Part shown: piece after piece, positions 16,162 through 25,091 of the stretch | How the letters are laid out: each line of letters opens with the position of its first letter | Numbering within the stretch: the first letter of the stretch is position 1 | From: a virus | DNA: 33,318 bases | Virus record (IMG/VR): IMGVR_UViG_3300021185_002032 | Coordinates: 1-33,318 of that record | Direction: 5' to 3' (one strand) | Notes under the pieces: model-generated | Databases searched by the model: none | What the model was told of the DNA's origin: nothing | The model's input: only the letters and a program-made list of their open reading frames with translations | Program-made: the position numbers and the translations under genes

Positions 16162-17787
16162 TTATTGGTTTTGGTTATTACAGATTGTGCAATTAGCAAA
16201 CGTACTTACTTGATTTTGGAATCCTTCGTCTATATAGTATGTAGGCGTTTCCCCACTTACGAAAGAATTTATTGTAACACAATACTTTGCTCCTGTTGCG
16301 GAATTTTTTATTTGAACCACGTTGCTAGCCGCATAAGGAACATTAACTAAACTGCCTAATATGCTTTGGTTTGTACCTCCAGACCAACCGTCAGCATCAC
16401 TAACGTAATACTGAGTGGAGCCGTTACATAATGTAGCTAGCCACGCACCGCCATTAGAAACATGCTGATCTAAATCTAAAGTACTTTGCGTATTAGAGGT
16501 CCCCACGGTATTTATATTTACCGACAACTCAGATGTTATTATGCTAGGCACTGTAGAATTATCTACCGTAAAATTAGATGTTATCACATTAAAAACATAA
16601 CTTCCTGGCGTAGATGAATTTTGATTTGTCCAATCTGATATAGCAGGAATAGAGTCTACGGCAAGTATGCTCGTTGAGCTACCTGTAACTATTACCTGGA
16701 AAGGAGCGGGAGAGGGAGTGCCTGGCAAAAGTGTAATTACTGTAGCGGCATCTGGAGTTATATTAGAATTTGCGCTAGTGAATGCAAAACTTAAATTACT
16801 ATAAAAATACTGATTTAGCGTAAATACAGAAGGTTGTCCTGTTAAGCAAGGCACATAAGGTGCTACGGTACAAAAAGTGCTAGCTAAATCGCCTGTTAAA
16901 GTTACTGTATAAGTAGCCGAAGCTGTTACCGCTGGAAATGTAATTGGAATTACAAAAGTGCCTGTACTGTCTAGCGTTCCTGAAGTATTTATTATTGTAG
17001 CCAAAGAATTAGACACCACGTTTAATGCCCAATTAGCTCCTTCAACCCCATTAACGGTAAAATTATCAGTCTGCCCACTGAAAGATATATTATTACCGCC
17101 TGCTCCGTTTGCGATAGGAAAAGAATAGGATGTTATTTTTACAGGGGGATTATATACTTGAACAGCATTAGCTGTTAAACATATTTTATCACCGGTAACA
17201 TCGTTCAATGGGAAGGTGTATGTTACGGTAAATACTACGTCTATTAAATTACCGGACGCATCATAAGTCTTTACGTCGGTAATAGTATAATTATTAGGAT
17301 CGCCTATGACAACAGCTAAAGTTGGTGCCGTTGGGTAATAGTATGTAGACTCTGCGGTAACTTGGTATGTCGATGTTATTGTACCAGTACTTCCAATAGT
17401 GCCGCATACGCTATAAGCTACGTCAGCTCCCCCGGGGACAGGTAGCTTTGTGTTACTTACATCGCATTGGGATATTACACCAGCAACACATATCCTTTTT
17501 TCTACTGCAGATCCTTGGATACAAAGTGATATAAGTACATTTGCACTAGGCATTACACTGGGCGTTATATAAGTGATAACGCAATCTATATTAGCACCAT
17601 TTTGAGTGAAAACAACACTATTAACATAGGTGGGTAAAGGCGTTATTGGTGAAAAATCAGCCGCAGTTACAGTATACCCTGTATTAGGTGTTATTATTAA
17701 AGAAACAGATGGTTGTGCTATTGTCCAGTCAACTCCAGCTGTTTCATTAAAGCTTACTACGCTTACTGTAAAATTATTAAATGCCAT
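16162..17787 (-). CDS. Multi-domain Ig-like / beta-sandwich tail protein
   Basis: A 541-residue protein rich in Thr, Ser, Val, Ile, Asn and Tyr and poor in charged residues, as expected for stacked beta-sandwich (Ig-like) domains of tail fibres or appendages. Repeating patterns include YTVTAADFSPITPLP, FTVTYTFP, TYTVTLTGDL and FVIPITFP. About 13 cysteines are spread through it, unusual for a cytoplasmically assembled phage protein. The C-terminal about 90 residues (GGAWLATLCNGSTQYYVSDAD ... ATGAKYCVTI ... TFANCTICNNQ) form a distinct module ending in a Cys-x-x-Cys. It follows the hub protein gene. Host-surface or polysaccharide binding is a reasonable inference; no catalytic site is seen. Confidence 0.75.
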   Translation of the reverse strand: MAFNNFTVSVVSFNETAGVDWTIAQPSVSLIITPNTGYTVTAADFSPITPLPTYVNSVVFTQNGANIDCVITYITPSVMPSANVLISLCIQGSAVEKRICVAGVISQCDVSNTKLPVPGGADVAYSVCGTIGSTGTITSTYQVTAESTYYYPTAPTLAVVIGDPNNYTITDVKTYDASGNLIDVVFTVTYTFPLNDVTGDKICLTANAVQVYNPPVKITSYSFPIANGAGGNNISFSGQTDNFTVNGVEGANWALNVVSNSLATIINTSGTLDSTGTFVIPITFPAVTASATYTVTLTGDLASTFCTVAPYVPCLTGQPSVFTLNQYFYSNLSFAFTSANSNITPDAATVITLLPGTPSPAPFQVIVTGSSTSILAVDSIPAISDWTNQNSSTPGSYVFNVITSNFTVDNSTVPSIITSELSVNINTVGTSNTQSTLDLDQHVSNGGAWLATLCNGSTQYYVSDADGWSGGTNQSILGSLVNVPYAASNVVQIKNSATGAKYCVTINSFVSGETPTYYIDEGFQNQVSTFANCTICNNQNQ

Positions 17788-17815
17788 AATATTTGTTTAA
17801 ATTTCTAATAAATTT

Positions 17816-20800
17816 TTACGGAGTTGAGCAATTCGGGTCTGCTTGATTTTTTACCGTAAATACTGTCTGAGGAGGAATTACTATAACAGAAGGATTACCT
17901 ATCCCCTGCACATTAAATTCTTTAGAGTCTACATTTGTATTACAAGAGCTTACATAAAAAGTGTCCATGCCTTTTATGTAATTAAACTTCTTACCTTCTT
18001 TGTCTAAAAATTCTTTTATCTGCCCTTCTTGCAAATCGGTTACTATAGAGTTAACATACCAGCCCTTTGTTTCTACAGAAGTATTAGGCGTTAGCCCCTT
18101 TGCCTGTACTTGGGCTAAAGTATATAATCTTTCGCTGCCGGTTAGTTTATACAAAAATTCTTTAGCGTCGGTACCGCTGTAGTTTAATGTTTTATATCCT
18201 TTTACTACAGCTGGATTTTCATTAAGAATAGTATTAAAAGAACTTTCATAATATGGGCCTACCGAAGCTGTGCCTGGACCAATGCCATAAAAAGTATTAT
18301 ATGCCGTGTTTAATCCATGCTCCCATATCCTACCGTTTTTAAATGTGTAGTATATATTATTAAGGTAAGCAGCTGCTTCGGGTATATATGTTTTTCTTGA
18401 AGTAAACCCATTGACTTGTTCTTTGAAAGAAATTGTTGTAGTAGTCGTAGGTAATGTATTTATAAACTGATTACACAGTGGATCTCTATTCAATCTATCA
18501 AATTCTCCTACACCTAAAGTTTGTTGCCAATAAGGCGTTAAAGATTTTAATGTTATATTATAGTTTCTTTTTTCAACATCCCAAGATCCTAATATTTTAG
18601 CATTTGCTGGCAAGTTGTCTGAAAAGAAAGAATGCATACCATAGTCCGATATGTCGGTAATGCCGTCGCCAGATAACCTTAATACTGCCCCTCGATTAGC
18701 GTCTGTGTAATACATTCTAAAACCAAATTCCGCAAATGATTCTGGATTAGTAGCTATGCCGAATTCACCTTGAAACGTTATAGTCTGTCCGAGTACCGCC
18801 GCATTAGAGGTTAAGTTAGTGCTTCCGTCAGCGTTAAATAGAGCGTCTTTCTTAGCTAATATCTTCATTGACTTGTTTTCGCACAAGGTAATTAAATCGG
18901 TGTCTCTGGTGTGTAATTTCTGTATGCTGCCGTACTCAGGATTTACGTCTTTTGTAATATTTTCTGCTTGAATAAACTGGTTAAGATTATTTGTACTTGA
19001 AGCAGAATTAAATATTTGCGAAAATATAAGTCCAGTTGATCTTCTTTCTTCCTCGTACGGCTCGTCTAATGTGGCAGAAGCTTTCACTCCGTCTCCTATT
19101 ACAGGCTGATTAAAATCGTCTCTAATTCGATCTGATTCAACGCCGTTGCCAAATGAATAACAATTAAACCAACTCAAATCCTGCAGTTGTCCAAAGCTAC
19201 TTATAGGGTAAAGATCCGGTGTTTCAAAATATATATCTAACTCAGCTGCTTCTTTAGGTTCTGTTTCAAATATTGCGGGGTTGCTAGTTGAAAAAGTGTC
19301 ATCATTTGTATCGCTAGCTAAAAATTCTATACCCACGTAGAAATTAGCGGATCCACTAAAGTTGTCGTTAAGATTATTTAAAGCGTACATTGGATTCCAG
19401 TCCATTTCTTTTGAGTTGTCCTCAAGCCTTTTAAATTCTATTGTCCATCTAGCATATTGATTTTCGGGTTCATCCCAATCATCGCCTCCGCTGAAAACAC
19501 CTGAGTTATTTGAGCCATCATAAGTTGCGCCTAAGTATCGAACAGAGTTTGTAATAACGTAAATCGTTCCATTAGGGTCTCCTTGATTGACGCCAAAATC
19601 AACAAATCTAAACATAGCGCCAACTGAATTAAGTTGCTCTAAAAGCCTAGGATTCCTGGTTACTATTCCGCTGGCATGTCCGCCTGATGTGTCAGTCCTA
19701 GCTGCTCCGTATCCCGTTGCGTCCGCTAACACCATAAATCCAGGCCCTAATCCCCCGTTGGCTACAGGTAAGTTTATTCCTTTACCGCTACCGCCACGGG
19801 CGTATGTACCTCTATCAATATATAATCTACTATAGTCTCCTAGTGCATCCGGCTCATCCCAGGTATGTTTCCAAAAATTTTCATTACGCTGAGACCCTGA
19901 ATTGTACAACCACAGCGGGGCAATAGCTTTTCTAATAAATGTGTTAGTATTGTTCCTAGCAGACTCTACTTTTTCCCTTAATATATTATCTGAGTTTACT
20001 TTAACAAAAAATCTACCTGTAAATTCTGCTTTATTGTCATCTGATAAATCAAATATTGATATACCAGTACCTCCAACAGGGGCTCCTTGCGCGTTTGTAA
20101 CAAAATCAACATCTGGCCCAAAAGTTTCACCTAAGGTTATCTTAACAAATGTGTTAGATACATCCAACGCAAAGGTGCTTATTTTATAATAATTACTAAC
20201 TTGCCCGCCTGAGCCCGTTATTCTTAATTCTAAACCAGATTTAGTGCGCGTTTCTACACCAAAAGTAGCATCAAATGTTGCTTTATCAACCTGTATTTCA
20301 TTAGCCCCCTCTACAGGAACAGCTCCTTGAGGTCCTTGAAAATCGGTAAACATGCTGCCCTTGCCTAATCGCCGCTCTTTTAAAAATAAAGGTGCTTCAT
20401 TTTCTATAGCTATTACCTTGTATCTGCTTTTTTCAAAAACGGGTATATTATTATCATGCTCCTTTTTGAGTATTAAAAAAGTGTCTTCATCCACTTTATT
20501 TCTTTCTGACGACGGAAATGAAAGCCACACGTTGCCATCTTCAGCGTCATAAAACCTGTCTAATGCTAAATTGTAATAGTCTCTTGACGTTTCTTTTATG
20601 TAATACTTGTAATGTGTAAAATCAGCAAAGCCAGTTAAAGTTTTATATTTAGGCGGGTTGCCATTTAGCGTTACTCTTATGTTGTTAGCGGAGGCAGAAG
20701 ATGCTTTTTCTACAACCAACGAAGCGCTATTGCTCGTAAATACGGGGGTGTTCCTGCCGTACTCGTCTATATAAACAACACCCACTTGATAAGTGCGTAA

Positions 20801-22369
20801 TGTTTTAATTGAAGGAAAAACGGCATTGCCATCCGTAGTAACAGCCCCTGTGGATGCAGGGTCAGTAGATATTGGTTTCGAATATAATCCTACAGACATA
20901 TCTGTCTTGTAAGGCACTTTTGTGAAAGGCGAGCTTAACGTAAAATTTTGTACGTAATTGCCGTATATCAACCTATTAGCAGTGATCTCTTGCGCTAAAA
21001 CCCTGCGAGGCACATTATCATAGGGTCTTAATAATTGATTACTTCGTATAACAGAAGTTATTATTTCAGTTTTTATTTCAAAGGTATTGTTTTGCCATGC
21101 TGTATCAGAAGGTTTGAAGCTATCAACAACGTATACATTAGGATTATTAGTCGCTTTGTAAAGCACCTCTACCTCGCTTACATCAGGCGGCAATGTGCTA
21201 GGTATAAAGTTAGATATTGTTAATTGTCTAGTATTATTAGTCATACCTAAATTATAACCTTCTTTGGGAGAATAATCAAATTTACCAGGCAAAAAAGCGG
21301 TGTTTGAAAAAGCAGAAAAAGCAGAAACTTGATTGTTATTGTATTTCCACCTAGTAGCAAATCTAGCAAACTTAAATTCAAACAGGGGCTCTTGTTGCTC
21401 TAATATTACATCATAAGTCTGAGGATTAGTGGTGGCGCCTCCCGTGGTGCTGGGCCCAACGCTTAATACAACTACATTAGCCCCGGTCTGCGAAGCTCCT
21501 TCATCGGGGGGTATTATACCGGCTACAGAGCACCTTATTTCAGCTACCTCAGCACCTACTTCCCCTTGAGCCTCAAGGGTTAATACAAGAGTATCTCCTT
21601 CTCTGTAAAAAGGGGGCGTTTGTCCTTGGGCCCAAGTTAATGTTTTTGCGGTACCTGTTGGAACCGGTACAACTAAGCCGGCAGAATCTGTTTCCATAAA
21701 GGCGGCGGTGGTGGTTGTGGCAATAACAACAGTGTTTCCTGCATCATCTTCTCTAGCAACGGAAGACATAGATATTGTAGGTGGGTTTAATGGATATTTC
21801 TTTATTACCGTAATATCTTGCTCAATAAAAGCCCTGCTATATACCTGGGAGTGTGTTAAAAAATCTGAGGTAGATCCTATCCAATCTTTTACGGTTATAC
21901 TTTTAGGCTCAGTCTGATTGTCTGTCCACATTAGTATACCTTCTAATATGTTTACACCAGTTATTAAGTAATCTTTACTGAAGTTTAGTATACTATTAGC
22001 GTCCACTATTAATGGCGCTACCACTTTTGTAACATCATTGTAGTAAGCAATAGCGCTAACTTCATCACTGGATATAAACCAATATATGTTATCTGTATTC
22101 CTATCAACTACGGAGCCTATACAGACAGCATTAGTTAGGTTAGATATATAAGCGCTACTCCATGATGTTCGGGCTCCCGTAACAGGGTTATATGTTTTGT
22201 ACGCTAATTCTAGGTTGCCTTTTATGTTTTGAAAAGTACCAACTTGAGAGCTATCCGAAGATGCAAGCTCTAAATTTAAGGCGTCTCTGTATTCTCCATT
22301 GGGAACAAGTCTCTCGTCAAGATCCTTATTCATTTTACCGCTGGTAAACGTGTGTATTAATTCCGCCAT
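17816..22369 (-). CDS. Tail hub / stabilisation-type protein (1517 aa)
   Basis: A very large, beta-rich protein with the N-terminal signature SGKMNKDLDERLVPNGEYRD followed by ALNLELASSDSSQVGT. I know this signature from 'stabilisation' proteins of Bacteroidota and marine podoviruses, compared with the P22 gp10 tail factor and the crAss-like tail hub. The first about 170 residues look like blades of a propeller (IYWFISSD, ILMWTDNQTEPKSI). The middle is mixed beta with Tyr/Asn-rich loops, and the region about 1150-1400 returns to blade-like sequence (MYYTDANRGAVLRLSGDG). The C-terminus (FYVSSCNTNVDS, PNCSTP) has two or three cysteines. It follows two ring-type genes. It probably closes the short tail and anchors fibres; exact fold inferred. 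Confidence 0.82.
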   Translation of the reverse strand: MAELIHTFTSGKMNKDLDERLVPNGEYRDALNLELASSDSSQVGTFQNIKGNLELAYKTYNPVTGARTSWSSAYISNLTNAVCIGSVVDRNTDNIYWFISSDEVSAIAYYNDVTKVVAPLIVDANSILNFSKDYLITGVNILEGILMWTDNQTEPKSITVKDWIGSTSDFLTHSQVYSRAFIEQDITVIKKYPLNPPTISMSSVAREDDAGNTVVIATTTTAAFMETDSAGLVVPVPTGTAKTLTWAQGQTPPFYREGDTLVLTLEAQGEVGAEVAEIRCSVAGIIPPDEGASQTGANVVVLSVGPSTTGGATTNPQTYDVILEQQEPLFEFKFARFATRWKYNNNQVSAFSAFSNTAFLPGKFDYSPKEGYNLGMTNNTRQLTISNFIPSTLPPDVSEVEVLYKATNNPNVYVVDSFKPSDTAWQNNTFEIKTEIITSVIRSNQLLRPYDNVPRRVLAQEITANRLIYGNYVQNFTLSSPFTKVPYKTDMSVGLYSKPISTDPASTGAVTTDGNAVFPSIKTLRTYQVGVVYIDEYGRNTPVFTSNSASLVVEKASSASANNIRVTLNGNPPKYKTLTGFADFTHYKYYIKETSRDYYNLALDRFYDAEDGNVWLSFPSSERNKVDEDTFLILKKEHDNNIPVFEKSRYKVIAIENEAPLFLKERRLGKGSMFTDFQGPQGAVPVEGANEIQVDKATFDATFGVETRTKSGLELRITGSGGQVSNYYKISTFALDVSNTFVKITLGETFGPDVDFVTNAQGAPVGGTGISIFDLSDDNKAEFTGRFFVKVNSDNILREKVESARNNTNTFIRKAIAPLWLYNSGSQRNENFWKHTWDEPDALGDYSRLYIDRGTYARGGSGKGINLPVANGGLGPGFMVLADATGYGAARTDTSGGHASGIVTRNPRLLEQLNSVGAMFRFVDFGVNQGDPNGTIYVITNSVRYLGATYDGSNNSGVFSGGDDWDEPENQYARWTIEFKRLEDNSKEMDWNPMYALNNLNDNFSGSANFYVGIEFLASDTNDDTFSTSNPAIFETEPKEAAELDIYFETPDLYPISSFGQLQDLSWFNCYSFGNGVESDRIRDDFNQPVIGDGVKASATLDEPYEEERRSTGLIFSQIFNSASSTNNLNQFIQAENITKDVNPEYGSIQKLHTRDTDLITLCENKSMKILAKKDALFNADGSTNLTSNAAVLGQTITFQGEFGIATNPESFAEFGFRMYYTDANRGAVLRLSGDGITDISDYGMHSFFSDNLPANAKILGSWDVEKRNYNITLKSLTPYWQQTLGVGEFDRLNRDPLCNQFINTLPTTTTTISFKEQVNGFTSRKTYIPEAAAYLNNIYYTFKNGRIWEHGLNTAYNTFYGIGPGTASVGPYYESSFNTILNENPAVVKGYKTLNYSGTDAKEFLYKLTGSERLYTLAQVQAKGLTPNTSVETKGWYVNSIVTDLQEGQIKEFLDKEGKKFNYIKGMDTFYVSSCNTNVDSKEFNVQGIGNPSVIVIPPQTVFTVKNQADPNCSTP

Positions 22370-22375
22370 ATAATT

Positions 22376-23296
22376 TTAATGTTTAATCCATTTTGATTGA
22401 TTTCTGAATACTTGAGACATTAAGTCCGCTTTTAATTCGGATAATCGTATCTTAGCATTTCTTCTAGCAGCCGAGGCCATCTTTTTAAATCTAGCCACTA
22501 TATATTCCTGTACGTTTGATCTTGTAGATAATATAGAATACGCTATATGTTTTACTATTGCATCCATTGCAAACTTATGCACTGTCATATCTTCTAAAGA
22601 ACCTAAGCCGTCACTTATATACTTTAGCGTAACTATTCTCCCTCTTATATCTGAGCTAAACCTAATCATACCGTTTACGTTATCAATATAAAAAGTACCA
22701 TTCGATTGAGCATTTTCAGGATCTATACCATATCTACCCCCGTAAGCATACAAAGAAAGTAAGTCAGGATTATTTGTTAAGTCAAAATTTCCTCCCCCAG
22801 GACCTCCTAACGGGAAAGCGCTTCTAGCATTCCATCGCGTTAATGTTTCTGACTGAGCATTGGTAATTAACTCAGTATTATTAAAAGTGTACTCACCTGC
22901 GGCATTTTGGGTAGGGGCTTCTGGGTTACTCGTTAAATTTGTTCTATATATTATTCTTTCTATACCCCCGTTGTCTACCCATGACAATTTAGTGTAATTT
23001 ACGTAATCTTGCGGCAACACCATATAAAGTCCAGGCGGTACTTCAATTTCTATAGATTTATCCTGAGGCAATACATCAAAACTAAATTCTTGTATAGCTC
23101 TTTGTGCCCAATAAGCAACGTCTGTTCTTCTTACCTTCGTTATAAGCTTATCCTGGCCAACATGCGAAATCATAAAATTATTTATAATATCAGCTATGCT
23201 GACAAACTGATAATTGCCATAACTTTCATCCCCACTGTCCCATACGCCGTCTGGCCCTAAGTAGTATTCTTCTGGTGTTTGATTTATCAATGCCAT
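22376..23296 (-). CDS. Head-tail connector / ring protein candidate
   Basis: A 306-residue protein starting MALINQTPEEYYLGPDGVWD. It has a helical N-terminal half with RRTDVAYWAQRAIQEFSFD, then VPPGLYMVLPQDYVNYTKLSW, a Gly/Asn-rich central loop (FPLGGPGGGNFDLTNNPD), and a beta strand pair (GMIRFSSDIRGRIVTLKYIS). A basic C-terminal helix bundle follows (about 255-306, RFKKMASAARRNAKIRLSEL). Adaptor/ring proteins below the portal in P22-like and crAss-like virions have this mix of a helical bundle, beta insertion and C-terminal arm. Position between another ring candidate and the hub supports this. I cannot tell which ring position it occupies. Confidence 0.75.
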   Translation of the reverse strand: MALINQTPEEYYLGPDGVWDSGDESYGNYQFVSIADIINNFMISHVGQDKLITKVRRTDVAYWAQRAIQEFSFDVLPQDKSIEIEVPPGLYMVLPQDYVNYTKLSWVDNGGIERIIYRTNLTSNPEAPTQNAAGEYTFNNTELITNAQSETLTRWNARSAFPLGGPGGGNFDLTNNPDLLSLYAYGGRYGIDPENAQSNGTFYIDNVNGMIRFSSDIRGRIVTLKYISDGLGSLEDMTVHKFAMDAIVKHIAYSILSTRSNVQEYIVARFKKMASAARRNAKIRLSELKADLMSQVFRNQSKWIKH

Positions 23297-23299
23297 ATA

Positions 23300-24046
23300 T
23301 TACGCTTTTTCTTGTTGGTTAGTTTGTGCATTTATTTGAGTTGCTATTCCGTAAATACTAAGATCCTTTACCACTAGCCCTGCAAATTCTAGTATTTTTA
23401 TTACTAATTCTGTTTCTTCAGAAGAATGCAGTTCAAAGTTGTTGGAATCATTTGCATTATAAAGTGCTTCTCCAAATACCATTTGGTAGGCCCACTCTAC
23501 TTGTGAAGGCTTTTTTATATAATTACACCTTACTCCAGTAGTTAAAGCAGTATCCCCGTATACTTGGTAGCCCGCAGTAGAGGCCACGAATACAGGCCTT
23601 GAATTTGTTGGTTTTGCAATAGGAGATTGGTTAATGTATAAGAATTCATTGTAGTTTATTCTCTCTACCTCAACTTGAGTAGTTGTGGTTACCACGGTAT
23701 TGGGAGCCGGGTATAAAGACTTGCTGGTTGTAACATTATCATATACTATAGTGCCTAGCCTGTATAAGTTAGCAGGTGTAGACCAATACGTTCCGCCATA
23801 AGTCATAGCGGCGTTTGTTTCAAATATATTTATTTTTTCATTAAGTATGTTAAGCATATCGGAAAATTCGGTATCGTTACCGGGTATTCTTCCGAACTGG
23901 TTAATATCGTAAAAGTATTGCTCAAATATATCTAGTTGTGCTTGATTGGCAAACAGATTAAATTCTTGGGGTGTTACATACCCTCTTTGTTCTTTATTAA
24001 GTATTGCTAGTACTCTCTGATAAACAGTATCTACGCTTACAGCCAT
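23300..24046 (-). CDS. Head-tail adaptor / ring protein candidate
   Basis: A 248-residue protein starting MAVSVDTVYQRVLAILNKEQ, with RGYVTPQEFNLFANQAQLDI and FEQYFYDINQFGR in its helical N-terminal part (1-80). A beta-rich centre follows, then a helical end around EETELVIKILEFAGLVVKDL. I know this N-terminal pattern from a conserved virion protein next to the hub gene in marine Bacteroidota phages. Gene order (after capsid, before the second ring and the hub) suggests it binds the portal as an adaptor. The leader is AAATAAATT-ATG. It follows a 63-base gap that holds two overlapping hairpins. No enzyme motif is seen. Confidence 0.75.
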   Translation of the reverse strand: MAVSVDTVYQRVLAILNKEQRGYVTPQEFNLFANQAQLDIFEQYFYDINQFGRIPGNDTEFSDMLNILNEKINIFETNAAMTYGGTYWSTPANLYRLGTIVYDNVTTSKSLYPAPNTVVTTTTQVEVERINYNEFLYINQSPIAKPTNSRPVFVASTAGYQVYGDTALTTGVRCNYIKKPSQVEWAYQMVFGEALYNANDSNNFELHSSEETELVIKILEFAGLVVKDLSIYGIATQINAQTNQQEKA

Positions 24047-24065
24047 AATTTATTTTTTATTTTAT

Positions 24066-24108
24066 ATAGTTATAGGCCACCTTTCAGCAGCCTATTACTA
24101 TAAAGGTG
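24066..24108 (-). promoter_or_regulatory. Two mutually exclusive hairpins in an operon gap
   Basis: Hairpin A pairs CACCTTT (24078-24084 on the + strand) with AAAGGTG (24102-24108). Hairpin B pairs ATAG-tt-ATAGGC (24066-24077) with GCCTAT-ta-CTAT (24090-24101). The strands overlap, so only one can form at a time. The gap lies just after the stop at 24110 and 20 bases before the next start. No long T-run follows on the minus strand, so this is not a plain terminator. Attenuation or RNA processing is possible. Confidence 0.45.
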
Positions 24109-24109
24109 A

Positions 24110-24958
24110 CTAGTTTAGTCTTTTTTCTATTGCCTTGTACACTTCCATGCCTTCGTCTGTTCTAAAGAAAGCAGATAAAGCAAAGTAAGGATGCTCATCA
24201 AACGGCACTGTCATTATTTTTCTACCGCTAGACCCGTAAGTAAATGTTCTTTGATCTTGTGATAAACTTAATATACCCATTTCAACAGCTTTCGCTCCGA
24301 AACTTCTTAATTGAGTGTTTTCATCTGTAGCTAATTGTAAGAATAAATTTGGATTCTTTTTAGCAAAAATAAGCACATCTCTTTTAATTTCAGAAGATGA
24401 AAGTTCTGTTACTGCAGCACCCATTTCAACACGTAAAATAGCCTCTGCTTCTTCAACAGATAGCGTTTTGGCTAGGTTTAATGCTTGTAATTCAAACTCA
24501 ATCCAATCAACCTCATTGCTTGCTTGCTGAGCTGGTTTGTATTCTTCGTATATATTAGATTTTAAAGCTGGGTGATATAAAGATAATAATTTTTGTAGCG
24601 CAACATTTTCTTTCGGCACTCTAAGTACGCCATCTCTAAACACGATGCGTCCCATAACTATTTGTCCTTTTTGTTCTTCCACAAAGCAAGATCGCTGATT
24701 AGTAGCGTATCTTAATTCTCTTTGGTAACCTAACTTTTCGTCGAAATATAATAAACTTTTTTTCCTACTATGTGCTGTAGGTAATGTGAAAACAAGGGGT
24801 TTTGTTCTTGTCAATTCATATAATCTATCCTTGATTACCCACTCATCTTTTTTTGGTGCCTCTTTTTTAGGCGTTTCTACTTTTGGTTGTACTACTGTTT
24901 CAACCACTTCCTGAGGCGCAACCTCAACTTTTTTTGCTGTAGCTTTCTTGTTAGCCAT
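24110..24958 (-). CDS. Conserved protein downstream of the capsid gene, function unknown
   Basis: A 282-residue protein. Residues 1-38 are a disordered Lys/Val/Pro/Glu tail (ANKKATAKKVEVAPQE). The core begins WVIKDRLYELTRTKPLVFTL and continues SRKKSLLYFDEKLGYQRELRYATNQ and FRDGVLRVPKENVALQKLL, then a helical region with AKTLSVEEAEAILRVEMG and SSEIKRDVLIFAKKNP (about 160-215). It ends with TYGSSGRKIMTVPFDEHPY. I recognise the RLYELT, YFDEExGYxRxLRY and LRVPKEN pattern as conserved in marine phages next to the major capsid gene, without a known function. Candidates are head completion or decoration. Flanked on both sides by the two structured gaps of the operon, it may be expressed at its own level. 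Confidence 0.8.
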   Translation of the reverse strand: MANKKATAKKVEVAPQEVVETVVQPKVETPKKEAPKKDEWVIKDRLYELTRTKPLVFTLPTAHSRKKSLLYFDEKLGYQRELRYATNQRSCFVEEQKGQIVMGRIVFRDGVLRVPKENVALQKLLSLYHPALKSNIYEEYKPAQQASNEVDWIEFELQALNLAKTLSVEEAEAILRVEMGAAVTELSSSEIKRDVLIFAKKNPNLFLQLATDENTQLRSFGAKAVEMGILSLSQDQRTFTYGSSGRKIMTVPFDEHPYFALSAFFRTDEGMEVYKAIEKRLN

Positions 24959-24989
24959 AATATAATATGATATAAATGTTAATAATGTA

Positions 24990-25031
24990 TGACGATAGCC
25001 TGTTACTATTAATTATAATAAGCTATTGTCA
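24990..25031. repeat. Long imperfect inverted repeat in the capsid-downstream gap
   Basis: TGACGATAGC (24990-24999) is the reverse complement of GCTATTGTCA (25022-25031) except for one position. The 22-base loop between them is AT-rich. It lies between the capsid gene and the next start (24958). It could be an RNA-processing site or an operator. No Bacteroidota promoter consensus (TTG ... TAnnTTTG) is evident here. Confidence 0.45.
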
Positions 25032-25050
25032 CTAATAAAAGTAATAACTA

Positions 25051-25071
25051 CCCCCGCAGATTCAGCAGGGG
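25051..25071 (-). terminator. GC-rich hairpin after the major capsid gene (leaky terminator or 3' stabiliser)
   Basis: On the minus strand, CCCCTGC (25071-25065) pairs with GCGGGGG (25057-25051), seven pairs with one T-G wobble around a TGAATCT loop, about 20 bases past the capsid stop. The following minus-strand sequence TAGTTATTACTTTTATTAG is T-rich but has no unbroken T-run. A partial terminator or a 3' mRNA-protecting stem that raises capsid mRNA is likely. Later genes in the operon presumably rely on read-through or on a promoter in this gap. Confidence 0.6.
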
Positions 25072-25091
25072 CAATCATTACAATAAGCTTA

